Virus record (IMG/VR): IMGVR_UViG_3300027668_000101
Location: 1 to 23,975 of that record
Reading direction: 5' to 3' (one strand)
DNA: 23,975 nt
Origin: a virus
The notes below the pieces were generated by a model, which was not told the DNA's origin, searched no databases, and saw only the letters and a program-made list of their open reading frames with translations. The translations under genes and the position numbers were made by a program. Shown in pieces: positions 1-7,229 of this stretch. Position 1 is the stretch's first letter. Every line of letters starts with the position of its first letter.

Positions 1-54
1 TAGTGACAGAATAACCAAAAACTAATTTATCGTAGTAACTATCAGATTATTATG

Positions 55-60
55 TATAAT
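55..60 (+). promoter_or_regulatory. Possible -10 element in terminase leader
   Basis: The leader before the small terminase gene contains a perfect TATAAT at 55-60 with TG immediately upstream (53-54). No good -35 box lies 16-18 bases upstream: the sequences there read GTAGTA or similar. The leader (1-88) is AT-rich and holds no other recognisable signal. A promoter here would drive the late operon, but without a -35 box or a second copy of the motif this is a weak call. Confidence 0.3.
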
Positions 61-88
61 TGTACTCAACTATTGTTGGAGTAAAGTA

Positions 89-496
89 ATGGCCTATCAA
101 AAGACCACAGGATCAACAGGTGGCGTTAAAGTAGGATCAACCTATGACGAAGCAAGAACACGTAAAGTTAACGCTGAAGCTGAAGTGGCAGAACTGCACC
201 TAGAAACCATACATGGTAGGTTAATGCCAACCGAAGACGTTATCAAGGAATGGGAAGGTGTACTAGTAGCACTCAAAGGTAAGCTACTAGCACTGCCATC
301 AAAGATTGCACCCGTTCTCGCATCAGAGACCACTACTGCAGGATGTAAGTCAGTGTTGGAAGATGTGATTAACGAAGCACTAGAGGAATTATCGAGCTAT
401 GACCCCACAACAGATGTTGCTGAACACGCTGAAAGTGCTAAAGCCGCCGCCAAAATTAAGCGTAAGTCAGTGGGCCGATCAAGAAAGACGCCTTGA
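89..496 (+). CDS. Terminase small subunit, Nu1-like
   Basis: Predicted DNA-recognition subunit of the packaging motor; it would bind the packaging site and bring DNA to the large subunit. The 135-residue product carries the conserved Nu1-type pattern at about residues 20-75: a charged helix (DEARTRKVNAEAEVAELHLE), then GRLMPTEDV, then a second helix ending in LLALPSKIAP. Lambda Nu1 is longer (about 181 residues) and has an N-terminal winged helix-turn-helix; here only about 18 Gly/Thr-rich residues precede the core, so the usual DNA-binding domain is missing or replaced. The start is the ATG at 89 with GGAG about ten bases upstream. The 3' end overlaps the large terminase by 98 nt in another frame, so the basic tail (KIKRKSVGRSRK) comes from dual-coding DNA. 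The family call is from memory of the pattern; position next to a GpA-type large subunit supports it. Confidence 0.8.
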   Translation: MAYQKTTGSTGGVKVGSTYDEARTRKVNAEAEVAELHLETIHGRLMPTEDVIKEWEGVLVALKGKLLALPSKIAPVLASETTTAGCKSVLEDVINEALEELSSYDPTTDVAEHAESAKAAAKIKRKSVGRSRKTP

Positions 497-2228
497 CTCT
501 CAAACCAGTGCCGAGCCTGGCAGGTGGTACACATCGAGAGCGGAATACCAGCGTGGCATAATGGATGCTTGCTCTGACCCGTCCATACCTGAAGTAGTAG
601 TGATGGCGGCAGCTCAGTTAGGCAAGACCGAGGCTATCTTAAACATCATCGGCTTTCACATGGATCACGATCCAAGCCCTATACTTGTATTGCAGCCTAC
701 GCTGGATATGGCGCAGTCATTCTCTAAGGATCGTGTAGCCAACGGCCTAATCAAATCGACCCCTTGCTTAACGGCTAAGGTGAATGAGGCCCGTTCACGA
801 GATTCTGGTAACACAACTCTGCACAAGCTATTCCCTGGTGGCTCTGTATCGATAGTGGGCGCTAACTCACCTTCAGGTTTGGCGAGTCGTCCGATACGAT
901 TAGTACTCTGCGATGAAGTGGATCGCTATCCCGCTAGTGCTGGCTCAGAGGGTGACCCTATCCAGCTAGCAAGGAAACGTGCGGCTACCTTTTGGAACCG
1001 TAAGATCGTGATGGTGTCTACGCCGACCAACAAAGGCAACAGCCGAATCGAGTTTGCATACGAACACTCTGATCAACGTAAGTATTACATACCGTGCAAG
1101 CACTGCGAACATCTGCAAGTAATGAAGTGGAAGAACGTAAAGTGGATTGACGATGATCCTGACACCGCTAAGTACGAATGTGAGGAATGCGCTGTCTTAT
1201 GGACTGACGCTGACAGGGTATGGGGCATCCGTAACGGGGAATGGCATGCGACCAAGGAGCTAAAGGGTGTGGCTGGATTTGCCATATCTGCACTTAACTC
1301 ACCGTGGACGCCATTACCTGATGGAGTTAGGGACTTCTTGCTGGTTAAGAAGAATCCTGAGCAATTGCGGGTATGGACTAACACGTATCTTGGCGAGACT
1401 TGGGAAGATCAGGGCGAGACAGTAGATGACTATCTGTTGTATGAGCGCCGTGAGGAGATGAAGTACATACCAGAGGAGGTAGTGTTCCTTACTTGTGGCG
1501 TTGACGTACAGGATAACCGACTTGAGCTATCAGTCATTGGCTGGGGCCGTGATGATGAGTCTTGGGTAATTTCCCATAAGACGTTGTATGGTGACCCTTC
1601 CACTCCTCAATTGTGGACTTCACTTGATTCGTTCCTGTTTGCTAGGCATGAGACTGCTTATGGCAAGGATATGAGTATTAGAGCAACATGCGTTGACTCA
1701 GGCGGTCACTTCACTAACTCGGTGTATTCTTACTGCAAGAAGAACTATGGTCGAAGGGTGTTCGCTATCAAGGGTGTTGGTGGTGAGGGCAGGGCGATAG
1801 CGGGTAAACCGTCTAAGAATAACACTGTACGGTGCCCACTATTCCCTATCGGCGTAAACACGGTTAAGGACTTGTTGTTTTCTCGTTTGCGTATAGCTGA
1901 GGAAGGCCCAGGTTTTGTCCACTTCAACGATACACTAGATAATGAGTACTTTAGGCAGCTCACTGCAGAGAAGATTGTCACCCGTTATCATCGAGGGTAT
2001 CAGAAGAGAGTGTTTGAAAAGATACGTCCAAGGAACGAAGCTTTGGATTGCATGGTGTACGCACTCGCTGCATATGCTATTATGAATATAAATGTCAACA
2101 CTATGGCTGATCGTCATGAAAAAGAAGCGGTTGAGTCTGATGTTGAGAAAGTACCTGAAGAGTATTCGGCCCCACGTAAACCGTTTGTGCCAAAGACCAA
2201 GGGTGGATTCCTTAATTCATGGCGGTGA
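399..2228 (+). CDS. Terminase large subunit, GpA-type
   Basis: ATP-driven DNA translocase and nuclease that packages the genome into the prohead through the portal. The 609-residue product has an N-terminal GpA signature (SQWADQERRL, then GRWYTSRAEYQRGIMDA, residues 24-57), a Walker A variant AAAQLGKTE (70-78), Walker B LVLCDEVD (168-175) and motif III VSTPT (206-210). A probable zinc-binding insertion has CKHC (233-236) and CEEC (261-264). Nuclease acidic residues are D369 (GVDVQDNRLE), D433 (CVDSGGH) and D550 (EALDCMVYALA). Length is close to lambda gpA (641). The start at 399 has AGAGGAA ten bases upstream; the conserved SQWAD segment lies inside the overlap with the small subunit, so this upstream start is real rather than a later Met. 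Another in-frame ATG at 414 is possible. GpA-type enzymes usually go with cos packaging; no cos site was identified here. Confidence 0.95.
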   Translation: MTPQQMLLNTLKVLKPPPKLSVSQWADQERRLDSQTSAEPGRWYTSRAEYQRGIMDACSDPSIPEVVVMAAAQLGKTEAILNIIGFHMDHDPSPILVLQPTLDMAQSFSKDRVANGLIKSTPCLTAKVNEARSRDSGNTTLHKLFPGGSVSIVGANSPSGLASRPIRLVLCDEVDRYPASAGSEGDPIQLARKRAATFWNRKIVMVSTPTNKGNSRIEFAYEHSDQRKYYIPCKHCEHLQVMKWKNVKWIDDDPDTAKYECEECAVLWTDADRVWGIRNGEWHATKELKGVAGFAISALNSPWTPLPDGVRDFLLVKKNPEQLRVWTNTYLGETWEDQGETVDDYLLYERREEMKYIPEEVVFLTCGVDVQDNRLELSVIGWGRDDESWVISHKTLYGDPSTPQLWTSLDSFLFARHETAYGKDMSIRATCVDSGGHFTNSVYSYCKKNYGRRVFAIKGVGGEGRAIAGKPSKNNTVRCPLFPIGVNTVKDLLFSRLRIAEEGPGFVHFNDTLDNEYFRQLTAEKIVTRYHRGYQKRVFEKIRPRNEALDCMVYALAAYAIMNINVNTMADRHEKEAVESDVEKVPEEYSAPRKPFVPKTKGGFLNSWR

Positions 2229-2234
2229 TAATAT

Positions 2235-2804
2235 ATGGCTAACGCATTCGATGTAGCAAATGCCCCCGAAGGCGAACCTAAAGATATTGTTGTCGGTGAC
2301 TTCATTCAGTGGAAGCGCACTGACTTAGAGAGTGACTATCCCGCAGCTTTATATACTGCAACATACATTGCAAGATCCGCACTAGGCGGTGACAATGAGT
2401 TCAAGACAGTAATGACGGCATATGTGGCTGCAATTAGCAGTTCCGCTTCATCTGCTTACGCCAAGGGTGATTACCAGTGGCAGTTGGAGATTCTTCGCAA
2501 CTCTGATAACGAGCGACTTGTTGTAGGCCGAGGCACATTTACTGTGCTTGCTGACCTAGACTCAGAAGAAGATCCCCGTACTCATGTAACTATCATGCTT
2601 GGTAAGATCGAATCCTTGCTATCTGGCAAGGCAGACTCTGATGTGGCTTCATATTCTATAGCTGGCAGGTCTTTAGTTAAACTTACGTTTACTGAGATGC
2701 TTCAAGCCAGAGATTACTACCGCAACGAGGCTGCTAGGGAAAAAGCAGTGTCTAACGCTAAACAAGGCCGCAAAGGTGGCGCAACTGTTAAGGTAAGATT
2801 CTAA
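2235..2804 (+). CDS. gpW-like head-tail joining protein with N-terminal extension
   Basis: Located exactly where lambda places gene W, between large terminase and portal. The 189-residue product is much longer than gpW (68 residues). Residues about 115-189 look gpW-like: a helix (THVTIMLGKIESLLSGKA), a short beta pair (ASYSIAGRSLVKL), a second helix (TEMLQARDYYRNEAAREK) and a basic Gly-rich end finishing in VKVRF. Residues about 14-108 look like a separate beta-rich domain, with GDFIQWKRTDL, a Ser/Ala segment and GDYQWQLEIL followed by RGTFTVLADL. gpW-type proteins close the portal channel after packaging and provide the tail-binding surface. From memory the two-domain form is common in prophages, often as 'hypothetical protein'. 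The N-terminal domain's role is unknown. The ATG at 2235 lies seven bases after the terminase stop, with no strong ribosome site. Its stop overlaps the portal start by one base. Confidence 0.65.
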   Translation: MANAFDVANAPEGEPKDIVVGDFIQWKRTDLESDYPAALYTATYIARSALGGDNEFKTVMTAYVAAISSSASSAYAKGDYQWQLEILRNSDNERLVVGRGTFTVLADLDSEEDPRTHVTIMLGKIESLLSGKADSDVASYSIAGRSLVKLTFTEMLQARDYYRNEAAREKAVSNAKQGRKGGATVKVRF

Positions 2805-4282
2805 TGGGGATTCTAGACATATTCCGCAGTACAAAGACAGACGCTAAACCTAGACGAGTACGAAATTACTCAGGTGCGGCAACATCAAGGTTGTTTTCAT
2901 CCAGTTTCGGTTCCTCAGAACGTAGTGCAGACAGTGAGCTGCAGTCAGCATTACCTAAGCTAAGGTCTCGCTCAAGGGACTTGGTTCGTAATAACGAGTA
3001 TGCCAAGCGGTATATGAAGCTGCTACGTAACAACGTCATTGGTAAGAAGGGATTTAATACTCAGGTTAGGGCATTTGGAGGCGATACTAAGTTGGATCAG
3101 CCTGCTAACCAGCTAATCGAGTCTAAGTTTGCCCGATGGTGCAGGTTAGGTAACTGTACGGTAGATGGCAAGCTCTCATGGATAGATGTACAGAAGTTAG
3201 CTACTGAGACACTGGCCCGTGATGGTGAAGTGTTTATTATCAAGCATCGTGGTGCAAGCTTCCATGATTCGTTCGCTCTTGAGTTCGTAGAGTCTGATCA
3301 GGTTGATGTTACCTTTAATCGTAAGGCTCAAGGTGGCAACGAAATCCGTATGGGTATCGAGCTTAACCAGTTTAAGAAGCCTATAGCGTATTACTTCCTT
3401 CAAGCTCATCCTGGCGATTCCAATTTCTCGTCAATGACTGTCAAAGAGAAGTATGCTCGCGTTACTGCCGACAAGGTTATACATCTACTAGAGCCTACTC
3501 GCGTAGGTCAGACTCGCGGTGAACCGTGGCTGACTGCATCGATGGCGGCAATGAATCAGTTAGGCGCTTTACGTGAGGCAGCTATTGTAAATGCCCGTAT
3601 TGGCGCATCAAAGATGGGTTTCTTCACCTCTTCTGGCGGTGATGGTTTCGTGCCAGATGATATGGCTGAAGATATTCCTATTATGGAAGTAGAACCAGGC
3701 ACTATGCACCAACTACCTGTTGGCGTGGACTTTAAGTCGTTTGACCCGCAATACCCTAATAATGAGTTCGATGGCTTCCATAAGGCTGTCCTAAAGGGTG
3801 TAGCTGTAGGTTTAGGCCCAAGTTACCCATCATTATCTGGTGATCTAGAGGGAGTTAGCTACAGTTCTATCCGCCAAGGCGCGTTAGACGAGCGAGATTA
3901 CTACGAGAACGTACAAGAGTTCTTGATTACCCACTTAATCCGACCTGTGTTTGAAGCTTGGCTTGGATCCTCTATGGAGATGGGCACTCTAGGAATTCCT
4001 GTTTCACGATTTGATCACTTTGCAGAAGCTGCTCAGTTCAGAGGTCGTGCTTGGAGCTGGGTTGATCCTCTTAAGGAGATGAACGCAGCAGTTACTGGAC
4101 TGAAGAACGGTGTATTGTCGTTAGATGATGTCGCTAGTCAGTATGGTAAGGACGTTGAGGAGCTACTTGGGCAGATCAAGCGTGACAAGGCGTTAGCTGA
4201 ACAGTTCGGTATTAAGTACGCAATGGAGCCATTTGGCGGTAATTTAGAGAAAGTGGCACCAGATATTACCGATGATGACTAA
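2804..4282 (+). CDS. Portal protein, lambda family
   Basis: Forms the dodecameric ring at one capsid vertex through which DNA enters and leaves and to which terminase and connectors bind. The 492-residue product has the lambda-type portal signature near the N-terminus (LRSRSRDLVRNNEYAKRYMK, then NNVIGKKGFNTQ), followed by WCRLGNCTVDGKLSWIDVQK and ETLARDGEVFII, which are hallmarks of this family. The region GLGPSYPSLSGDLEGVSYSS, followed by IRQGALDERDYYE, corresponds to the conserved wing/crown-proximal motif. Length is slightly under lambda gpB (533), which includes a clipped N-terminus. The start overlaps the previous stop (TAATG), a translational-coupling arrangement. The S78-type protease needed for prohead maturation is encoded next. 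Confidence 0.93.
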   Translation: MGILDIFRSTKTDAKPRRVRNYSGAATSRLFSSSFGSSERSADSELQSALPKLRSRSRDLVRNNEYAKRYMKLLRNNVIGKKGFNTQVRAFGGDTKLDQPANQLIESKFARWCRLGNCTVDGKLSWIDVQKLATETLARDGEVFIIKHRGASFHDSFALEFVESDQVDVTFNRKAQGGNEIRMGIELNQFKKPIAYYFLQAHPGDSNFSSMTVKEKYARVTADKVIHLLEPTRVGQTRGEPWLTASMAAMNQLGALREAAIVNARIGASKMGFFTSSGGDGFVPDDMAEDIPIMEVEPGTMHQLPVGVDFKSFDPQYPNNEFDGFHKAVLKGVAVGLGPSYPSLSGDLEGVSYSSIRQGALDERDYYENVQEFLITHLIRPVFEAWLGSSMEMGTLGIPVSRFDHFAEAAQFRGRAWSWVDPLKEMNAAVTGLKNGVLSLDDVASQYGKDVEELLGQIKRDKALAEQFGIKYAMEPFGGNLEKVAPDITDDD

Positions 4283-4322
4283 AAAATGGTAGAATCGGGT
4301 TAAATGCCTTTAGGAGCATGTT

Positions 4323-6188
4323 ATGAGCGAAGAAATAGCTGAGGAAGTGGTCGAAGAGATCCGTTCCGAGGAAGTAATTGAAGAAGTTGTAGTTGAGGAC
4401 ACTGTAGAAGAGCGGTTCGATACTACGGCTGTACAGCATCGAGCAGGCATTGCTCAGGCTGATCATATTAATGAGGGTTCACGAACTGTTGAAATTGCTA
4501 TTTCCAGTGAAGAGCCTGTATCACGTTACTTCGGTAATGAAATATTAGACCATACTGAGAAATCCATTGATTTGGAGTTCTTGGCATCAGGTCGCGCACC
4601 TTTGCTACTGGATCACGATCCTGAGAAGCAAATTGGCGTTATAGAATCTGTAAACTTGGATAGCTCGGCCCGAAGACTACGGGCGACAGTACGCTTTGGA
4701 AAAGGTGTACTTGCTAATGAAGCGTTTACTGATGTTGTAGATGGTATCAAGGCTAATATTAGCGTTGGCTACCGCATCAACGAATTAAAGATGGTTAGCA
4801 AAGGCGGTAAAGACGATGAGGCAACTTATCGCGCCGTATCTTGGCGACCTGTCGAAGCGAGTTTGGTATCGATCCCCGCCGATGTGACAGTTGGAGTCGG
4901 TCGATCTAGCGAACCTTCACCCATCCCTATTATAGAAACTTCATTTAAGGAAGACATTATGTCTGAGATTGATATTGAAGCGGTGAAGGCTGACGCCATG
5001 AAATCCGCACAACGTAACGCCGCTCAAATTGTTGAGCTAGGTGCCCGACACAACAAGAGTGACATGGCTCGTAAAGCTATCGCTGAAGGAACTACTATCG
5101 AAGAATTCCGTGGTGAATTACTAGAGAGTGTTGGTTCTACTCGCGGCTTAGAAGCTAAGGACATCGGCATGAAGAAGGAAGAAGTTAAACGCTTCTCTCT
5201 AGTTCGCGCTATCCACGCTCTTGCTAACCCAACTGATCGCCGTGCTCAAGAAGCTGCTGCATTTGAATTTGAATGTTCACGCGCTGCTGCTGAAAGCTAT
5301 GGTCGCACTGCCCAAGGCATCATGCTTCCTGCTGAAGTAATGCGTAACTGGAAGAAGCGTGACTTGAACTCTGCTGACGAAGCATCTTTGTTCGCTGACG
5401 ACTTCCGTGGAAGCGACTTCATTGACGTTCTACGTAACTCATCTTCTGTTATGCAAGCTGGTGCTCGCGTACTAGGTGGCTTGTCTGGTGACGTTAAGAT
5501 TCCTAAGAAGGCTACAGCGGCTGCTGCTGCTTGGATCGCAACTGAAGGTGGCGCTGCTACTGAAAGCGAAATGACTGTAGGTCAGGTTAGTTTAACACCT
5601 AAGACTTTAGGTGCCTTCACTGACGTAACCCGCCAGCTATTGATCCAGTCAAGCATGGACGTTGAGAACTTGATCCGTGACGATCTAGCACAAGCTTTGG
5701 CACTTGCCATCGACTTAGCTGGTTTGGAAGGTTCTGGATCTAGCGGTCAGCCAACTGGTATCTTGAATACTACTGGTGTTAACACTGTTACTGCCTTCGC
5801 TGCTGCAAACCCTACGTTTGCTGAAGTAGTCGGACTAGAAACTGCCATTGCTAACGATAACGCCCTAATGGGTAACTTAGCATACATCTTACCATCTGCA
5901 ATGAACGGTGCTCTTAAGACCACTGAGAAAGCATCTGGTACGGCTCAGTTTGTAGCTGGCGGTGGTGACATCAACGGTTATAAGTCAATCGTGTCTAACC
6001 AAGGTACTGCAGGTAACATGTACTTCGGTAACTTCAACGACTTGTTAGTTGGCCTATTCGGCGGACTTGACCTTACTGTTGATCCGTATACTCACAGCAC
6101 CTCTGGTACGATCCGTATCGTTGCGTTGCAGTCAGTAGACATAGCAGTACGTCATGCTCAAAGCTTTGCTTTCGGTAACGATGGTTAA
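4323..6188 (+). CDS. Prohead protease-major capsid protein fusion
   Basis: One 621-residue gene combines head maturation protease and shell protein. Residues 1-32 are very acidic (mostly Glu/Val). Residues about 35-195 form an HK97-type S78 serine protease: H98 in LLLDHDP, S147 in KANISVGY and E178 in RPVEASLVSIPA match the expected catalytic positions. A linker (195-212) leads to a helical delta-like segment (213-310) and an HK97-fold capsid domain (about 320-621), recognisable from AQGIMLPAEVM, SSSVMQAGARVL, AAWIATEGGAATESEM, KTLGAFTDVTRQLL and SSGQPTGIL. Start ATG 4323 has AGGAG eight bases before it. A strong internal start at 4959 (residue 213) would make capsid protein alone. Codon use changes at the junction: by hand count 8 of 14 Arg codons in the protease part are CGA, CGG or AGA, against 1 of 20 in the capsid part. 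No separate scaffold gene is seen. Confidence 0.92.
   Translation: MSEEIAEEVVEEIRSEEVIEEVVVEDTVEERFDTTAVQHRAGIAQADHINEGSRTVEIAISSEEPVSRYFGNEILDHTEKSIDLEFLASGRAPLLLDHDPEKQIGVIESVNLDSSARRLRATVRFGKGVLANEAFTDVVDGIKANISVGYRINELKMVSKGGKDDEATYRAVSWRPVEASLVSIPADVTVGVGRSSEPSPIPIIETSFKEDIMSEIDIEAVKADAMKSAQRNAAQIVELGARHNKSDMARKAIAEGTTIEEFRGELLESVGSTRGLEAKDIGMKKEEVKRFSLVRAIHALANPTDRRAQEAAAFEFECSRAAAESYGRTAQGIMLPAEVMRNWKKRDLNSADEASLFADDFRGSDFIDVLRNSSSVMQAGARVLGGLSGDVKIPKKATAAAAAWIATEGGAATESEMTVGQVSLTPKTLGAFTDVTRQLLIQSSMDVENLIRDDLAQALALAIDLAGLEGSGSSGQPTGILNTTGVNTVTAFAAANPTFAEVVGLETAIANDNALMGNLAYILPSAMNGALKTTEKASGTAQFVAGGGDINGYKSIVSNQGTAGNMYFGNFNDLLVGLFGGLDLTVDPYTHSTSGTIRIVALQSVDIAVRHAQSFAFGNDG
4947..4958 (+). 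promoter_or_regulatory. Internal ribosome binding site inside protease-capsid gene
   Basis: AAGGAAG at 4947-4953 sits five bases before an in-frame ATG at 4959. It is the best ribosome-site/ATG pair inside this gene and falls exactly at the linker between protease and capsid domains. It would support independent translation of the capsid protein. Confidence 0.65.
4959..6188 (+). CDS. Major capsid protein from internal start (nested product)
   Basis: Proposed 409-residue product read in the same frame as the fusion, starting MSEIDIEAVKAD. It would contain the delta-like helical segment and the whole HK97 capsid fold without the protease. This parallels lambda C/Nu3 in using a nested start within a protease gene, but here the shorter product is the shell protein rather than a scaffold. 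A 1:many ratio of fusion to capsid would suit assembly, since a prohead needs hundreds of shell subunits and far fewer proteases. The support is the strong ribosome site, its position at the domain boundary, and the shift to CGT/CGC, AAC and GCT codons downstream. Whether both products are made needs protein data. Confidence 0.6.
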   Translation: MSEIDIEAVKADAMKSAQRNAAQIVELGARHNKSDMARKAIAEGTTIEEFRGELLESVGSTRGLEAKDIGMKKEEVKRFSLVRAIHALANPTDRRAQEAAAFEFECSRAAAESYGRTAQGIMLPAEVMRNWKKRDLNSADEASLFADDFRGSDFIDVLRNSSSVMQAGARVLGGLSGDVKIPKKATAAAAAWIATEGGAATESEMTVGQVSLTPKTLGAFTDVTRQLLIQSSMDVENLIRDDLAQALALAIDLAGLEGSGSSGQPTGILNTTGVNTVTAFAAANPTFAEVVGLETAIANDNALMGNLAYILPSAMNGALKTTEKASGTAQFVAGGGDINGYKSIVSNQGTAGNMYFGNFNDLLVGLFGGLDLTVDPYTHSTSGTIRIVALQSVDIAVRHAQSFAFGNDG

Positions 6189-6198
6189 TAGCCAAGAT

Positions 6199-6229
6199 AG
6201 GGGGCCGTCAAACGCCCCCTTTTATTTTT
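6199..6229 (+). terminator. Intrinsic terminator after capsid gene
   Basis: A seven-base-pair stem, AGGGGGC (6199-6205) pairing with GCCCCCT (6214-6220), encloses an eight-base loop and is followed by TTTATTTTT (6221-6229). This is a textbook rho-independent terminator ten bases after the capsid stop. The T-run directly abuts GGAG, the ribosome site of the next gene, so readthrough is needed for the tail genes unless a promoter lies downstream. Confidence 0.88.
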
Positions 6230-6239
6230 GGAGTATGTT

Positions 6240-6455
6240 ATGAAGTATGAAGTAATTAGCGGTTGTGTAATCGCAGGTAAGTCATATAAGACAGGTTCTA
6301 TTACTGAGATTAGTATAGACACTGCAAAGATTCTAGTTTCTATGGGCCGTGTTATCGCTCATAAAGACGAACCAAAGACAAAGACGGAAAACAGATCAGT
6401 AGGTTTGGAAACATCTTCCGAAAAGCCTAAGACTCGTTCCCGCAAGAGCAAATAG
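6240..6455 (+). CDS. Small head-region protein, function unknown
   Basis: A 71-residue product immediately after the capsid gene and terminator. Residues 1-45 form a compact, probably beta-rich core (MKYEVISGCVIAGKSYKTGS, then ISIDTAKILVSMGRVIAH). The last about 25 residues are Lys/Arg/Ser/Thr-rich and probably disordered, ending in RSRKSK. Many HK97-fold phages carry a small protein of this build just after the capsid gene; a head completion (gpFI-position) or accessory role is inferred from position only. The start is the ATG at 6240 with GGAG at 6230-6233; an upstream in-frame TTG at 6228 lies within the terminator tail and ribosome site and is unlikely. The stop overlaps the GTG start of the next gene. 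Confidence 0.65.
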   Translation: MKYEVISGCVIAGKSYKTGSITEISIDTAKILVSMGRVIAHKDEPKTKTENRSVGLETSSEKPKTRSRKSK

Positions 6456-6745
6456 TGGCAGTAGAGACAGCAGACGAGCGTCTACTACTCCTAAAGGACT
6501 TTGGCGTAACTGCCAACTGGTCTAGAGGTTCTGTGGTTGGTATATTTGACAGCTACTACTCTGATGATGATATTGGTGGTGGAACTGCCTTTGCAATGTC
6601 TCAGCCTAGATTTCTATGCCAAACCAGTGACATTGTTGGACTCTCCAATGGAGATGAACTAGAGGTTGGAAGTGTCGACTACTACGTTCGTGTAACTATG
6701 CCAGACGGTAATGGTATGACTGAATTGGCTCTGGAGCTGAAGTAA
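6455..6745 (+). CDS. Head-tail joining protein, gpFII-like
   Basis: A 96-residue product with the gpFII-type pattern: N-terminal LLLLKDFGVTANW, then VVGIFDSYY, PRFLCQTSDIVGLSNGDELE, and VDYYVRVTMPDGNGMTELAL at the C-terminus. Proteins of this family sit beneath the connector and form the docking surface for the finished tail. Length and gene position, between the head genes and the gpU-like gene, both fit (lambda gpFII is 117 residues). The start is GTG at 6455, overlapping the previous TAG by one base; no ATG fits the conserved N-terminus. Translation is probably coupled to the upstream gene. Confidence 0.75.
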   Translation: MAVETADERLLLLKDFGVTANWSRGSVVGIFDSYYSDDDIGGGTAFAMSQPRFLCQTSDIVGLSNGDELEVGSVDYYVRVTMPDGNGMTELALELK

Positions 6746-7182
6746 TGGCACATTTGCGCAAGTTGATTAGAGATAATGTAGTCACTACTCTAACAGGGTT
6801 AGCTACCACAGGATCTAATGTGTTTCAGTCTAAGAGCTATCCTCTAACTGGAGATAAGTTGCCTAGTTTAGGCGTGTTTACTCAGGGCCAGGAATCAGAC
6901 TATTCCACGGTAGGATCGCCACGTTCAGTACAGCACACATTGAATATGAGTGTGGAGATTTACGTTAAAGGTTCAACAGGGTATGATGACTCATTGGATG
7001 CGATATCTGAGCAGGTAGAGGCAGCTTTGTACACGGATTTAAGCCGTGGCACTTATGCACTGGATACTCAGATAACAGGGTTCGACTCAAGTTTTAGCGT
7101 TGAAGGTGAACAGCCCATCGCTGTAGGTACTTTATCAATAATGGTTAGGTACAGGTCTATTGAAGGCTCGCAAAGCCAGTAG
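6745..7182 (+). CDS. Tail terminator protein, gpU-like
   Basis: A 145-residue product. LRKLIRDNVVTTLTGL at the N-terminus, LPSLGVFTQGQESD in the middle, HTLNMSVEIYVKG as a core strand and LDAISEQVEAALY as a helix match the gpU tail-terminator pattern. Such proteins form a ring capping the head-proximal end of the tail tube, stop its polymerisation at the length set by the tape measure, and bind the head connector. The start overlaps the previous stop (TAATG). It is followed by the tail tube gene after a 47-base gap, in the lambda order U then V. A gpZ-like role is less likely given length and neighbours. Confidence 0.72.
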   Translation: MAHLRKLIRDNVVTTLTGLATTGSNVFQSKSYPLTGDKLPSLGVFTQGQESDYSTVGSPRSVQHTLNMSVEIYVKGSTGYDDSLDAISEQVEAALYTDLSRGTYALDTQITGFDSSFSVEGEQPIAVGTLSIMVRYRSIEGSQSQ

Positions 7183-7229
7183 TAGAGAATAGTTTAAATA
7201 AACGCGCACTAGCGCATTGGAGAAGTTAA

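Noticed and set aside
1-6. Stop codons of an upstream gene at the left edge
   Set aside because: TAG and TGA occur, but with no upstream sequence nothing shows which frame, if any, was coding.
7160-7190. TTGAAG ... TAGAGA as a promoter before the tail tube gene
   Set aside because: Spacing is 17 but the -10 matches only three of six bases and it overlaps coding sequence; not above chance.
7204-7215. GCGC-ACTA-GCGC hairpin before the tail tube ribosome site
   Set aside because: Only four base pairs with a four-base loop and no T-run; too small to call.
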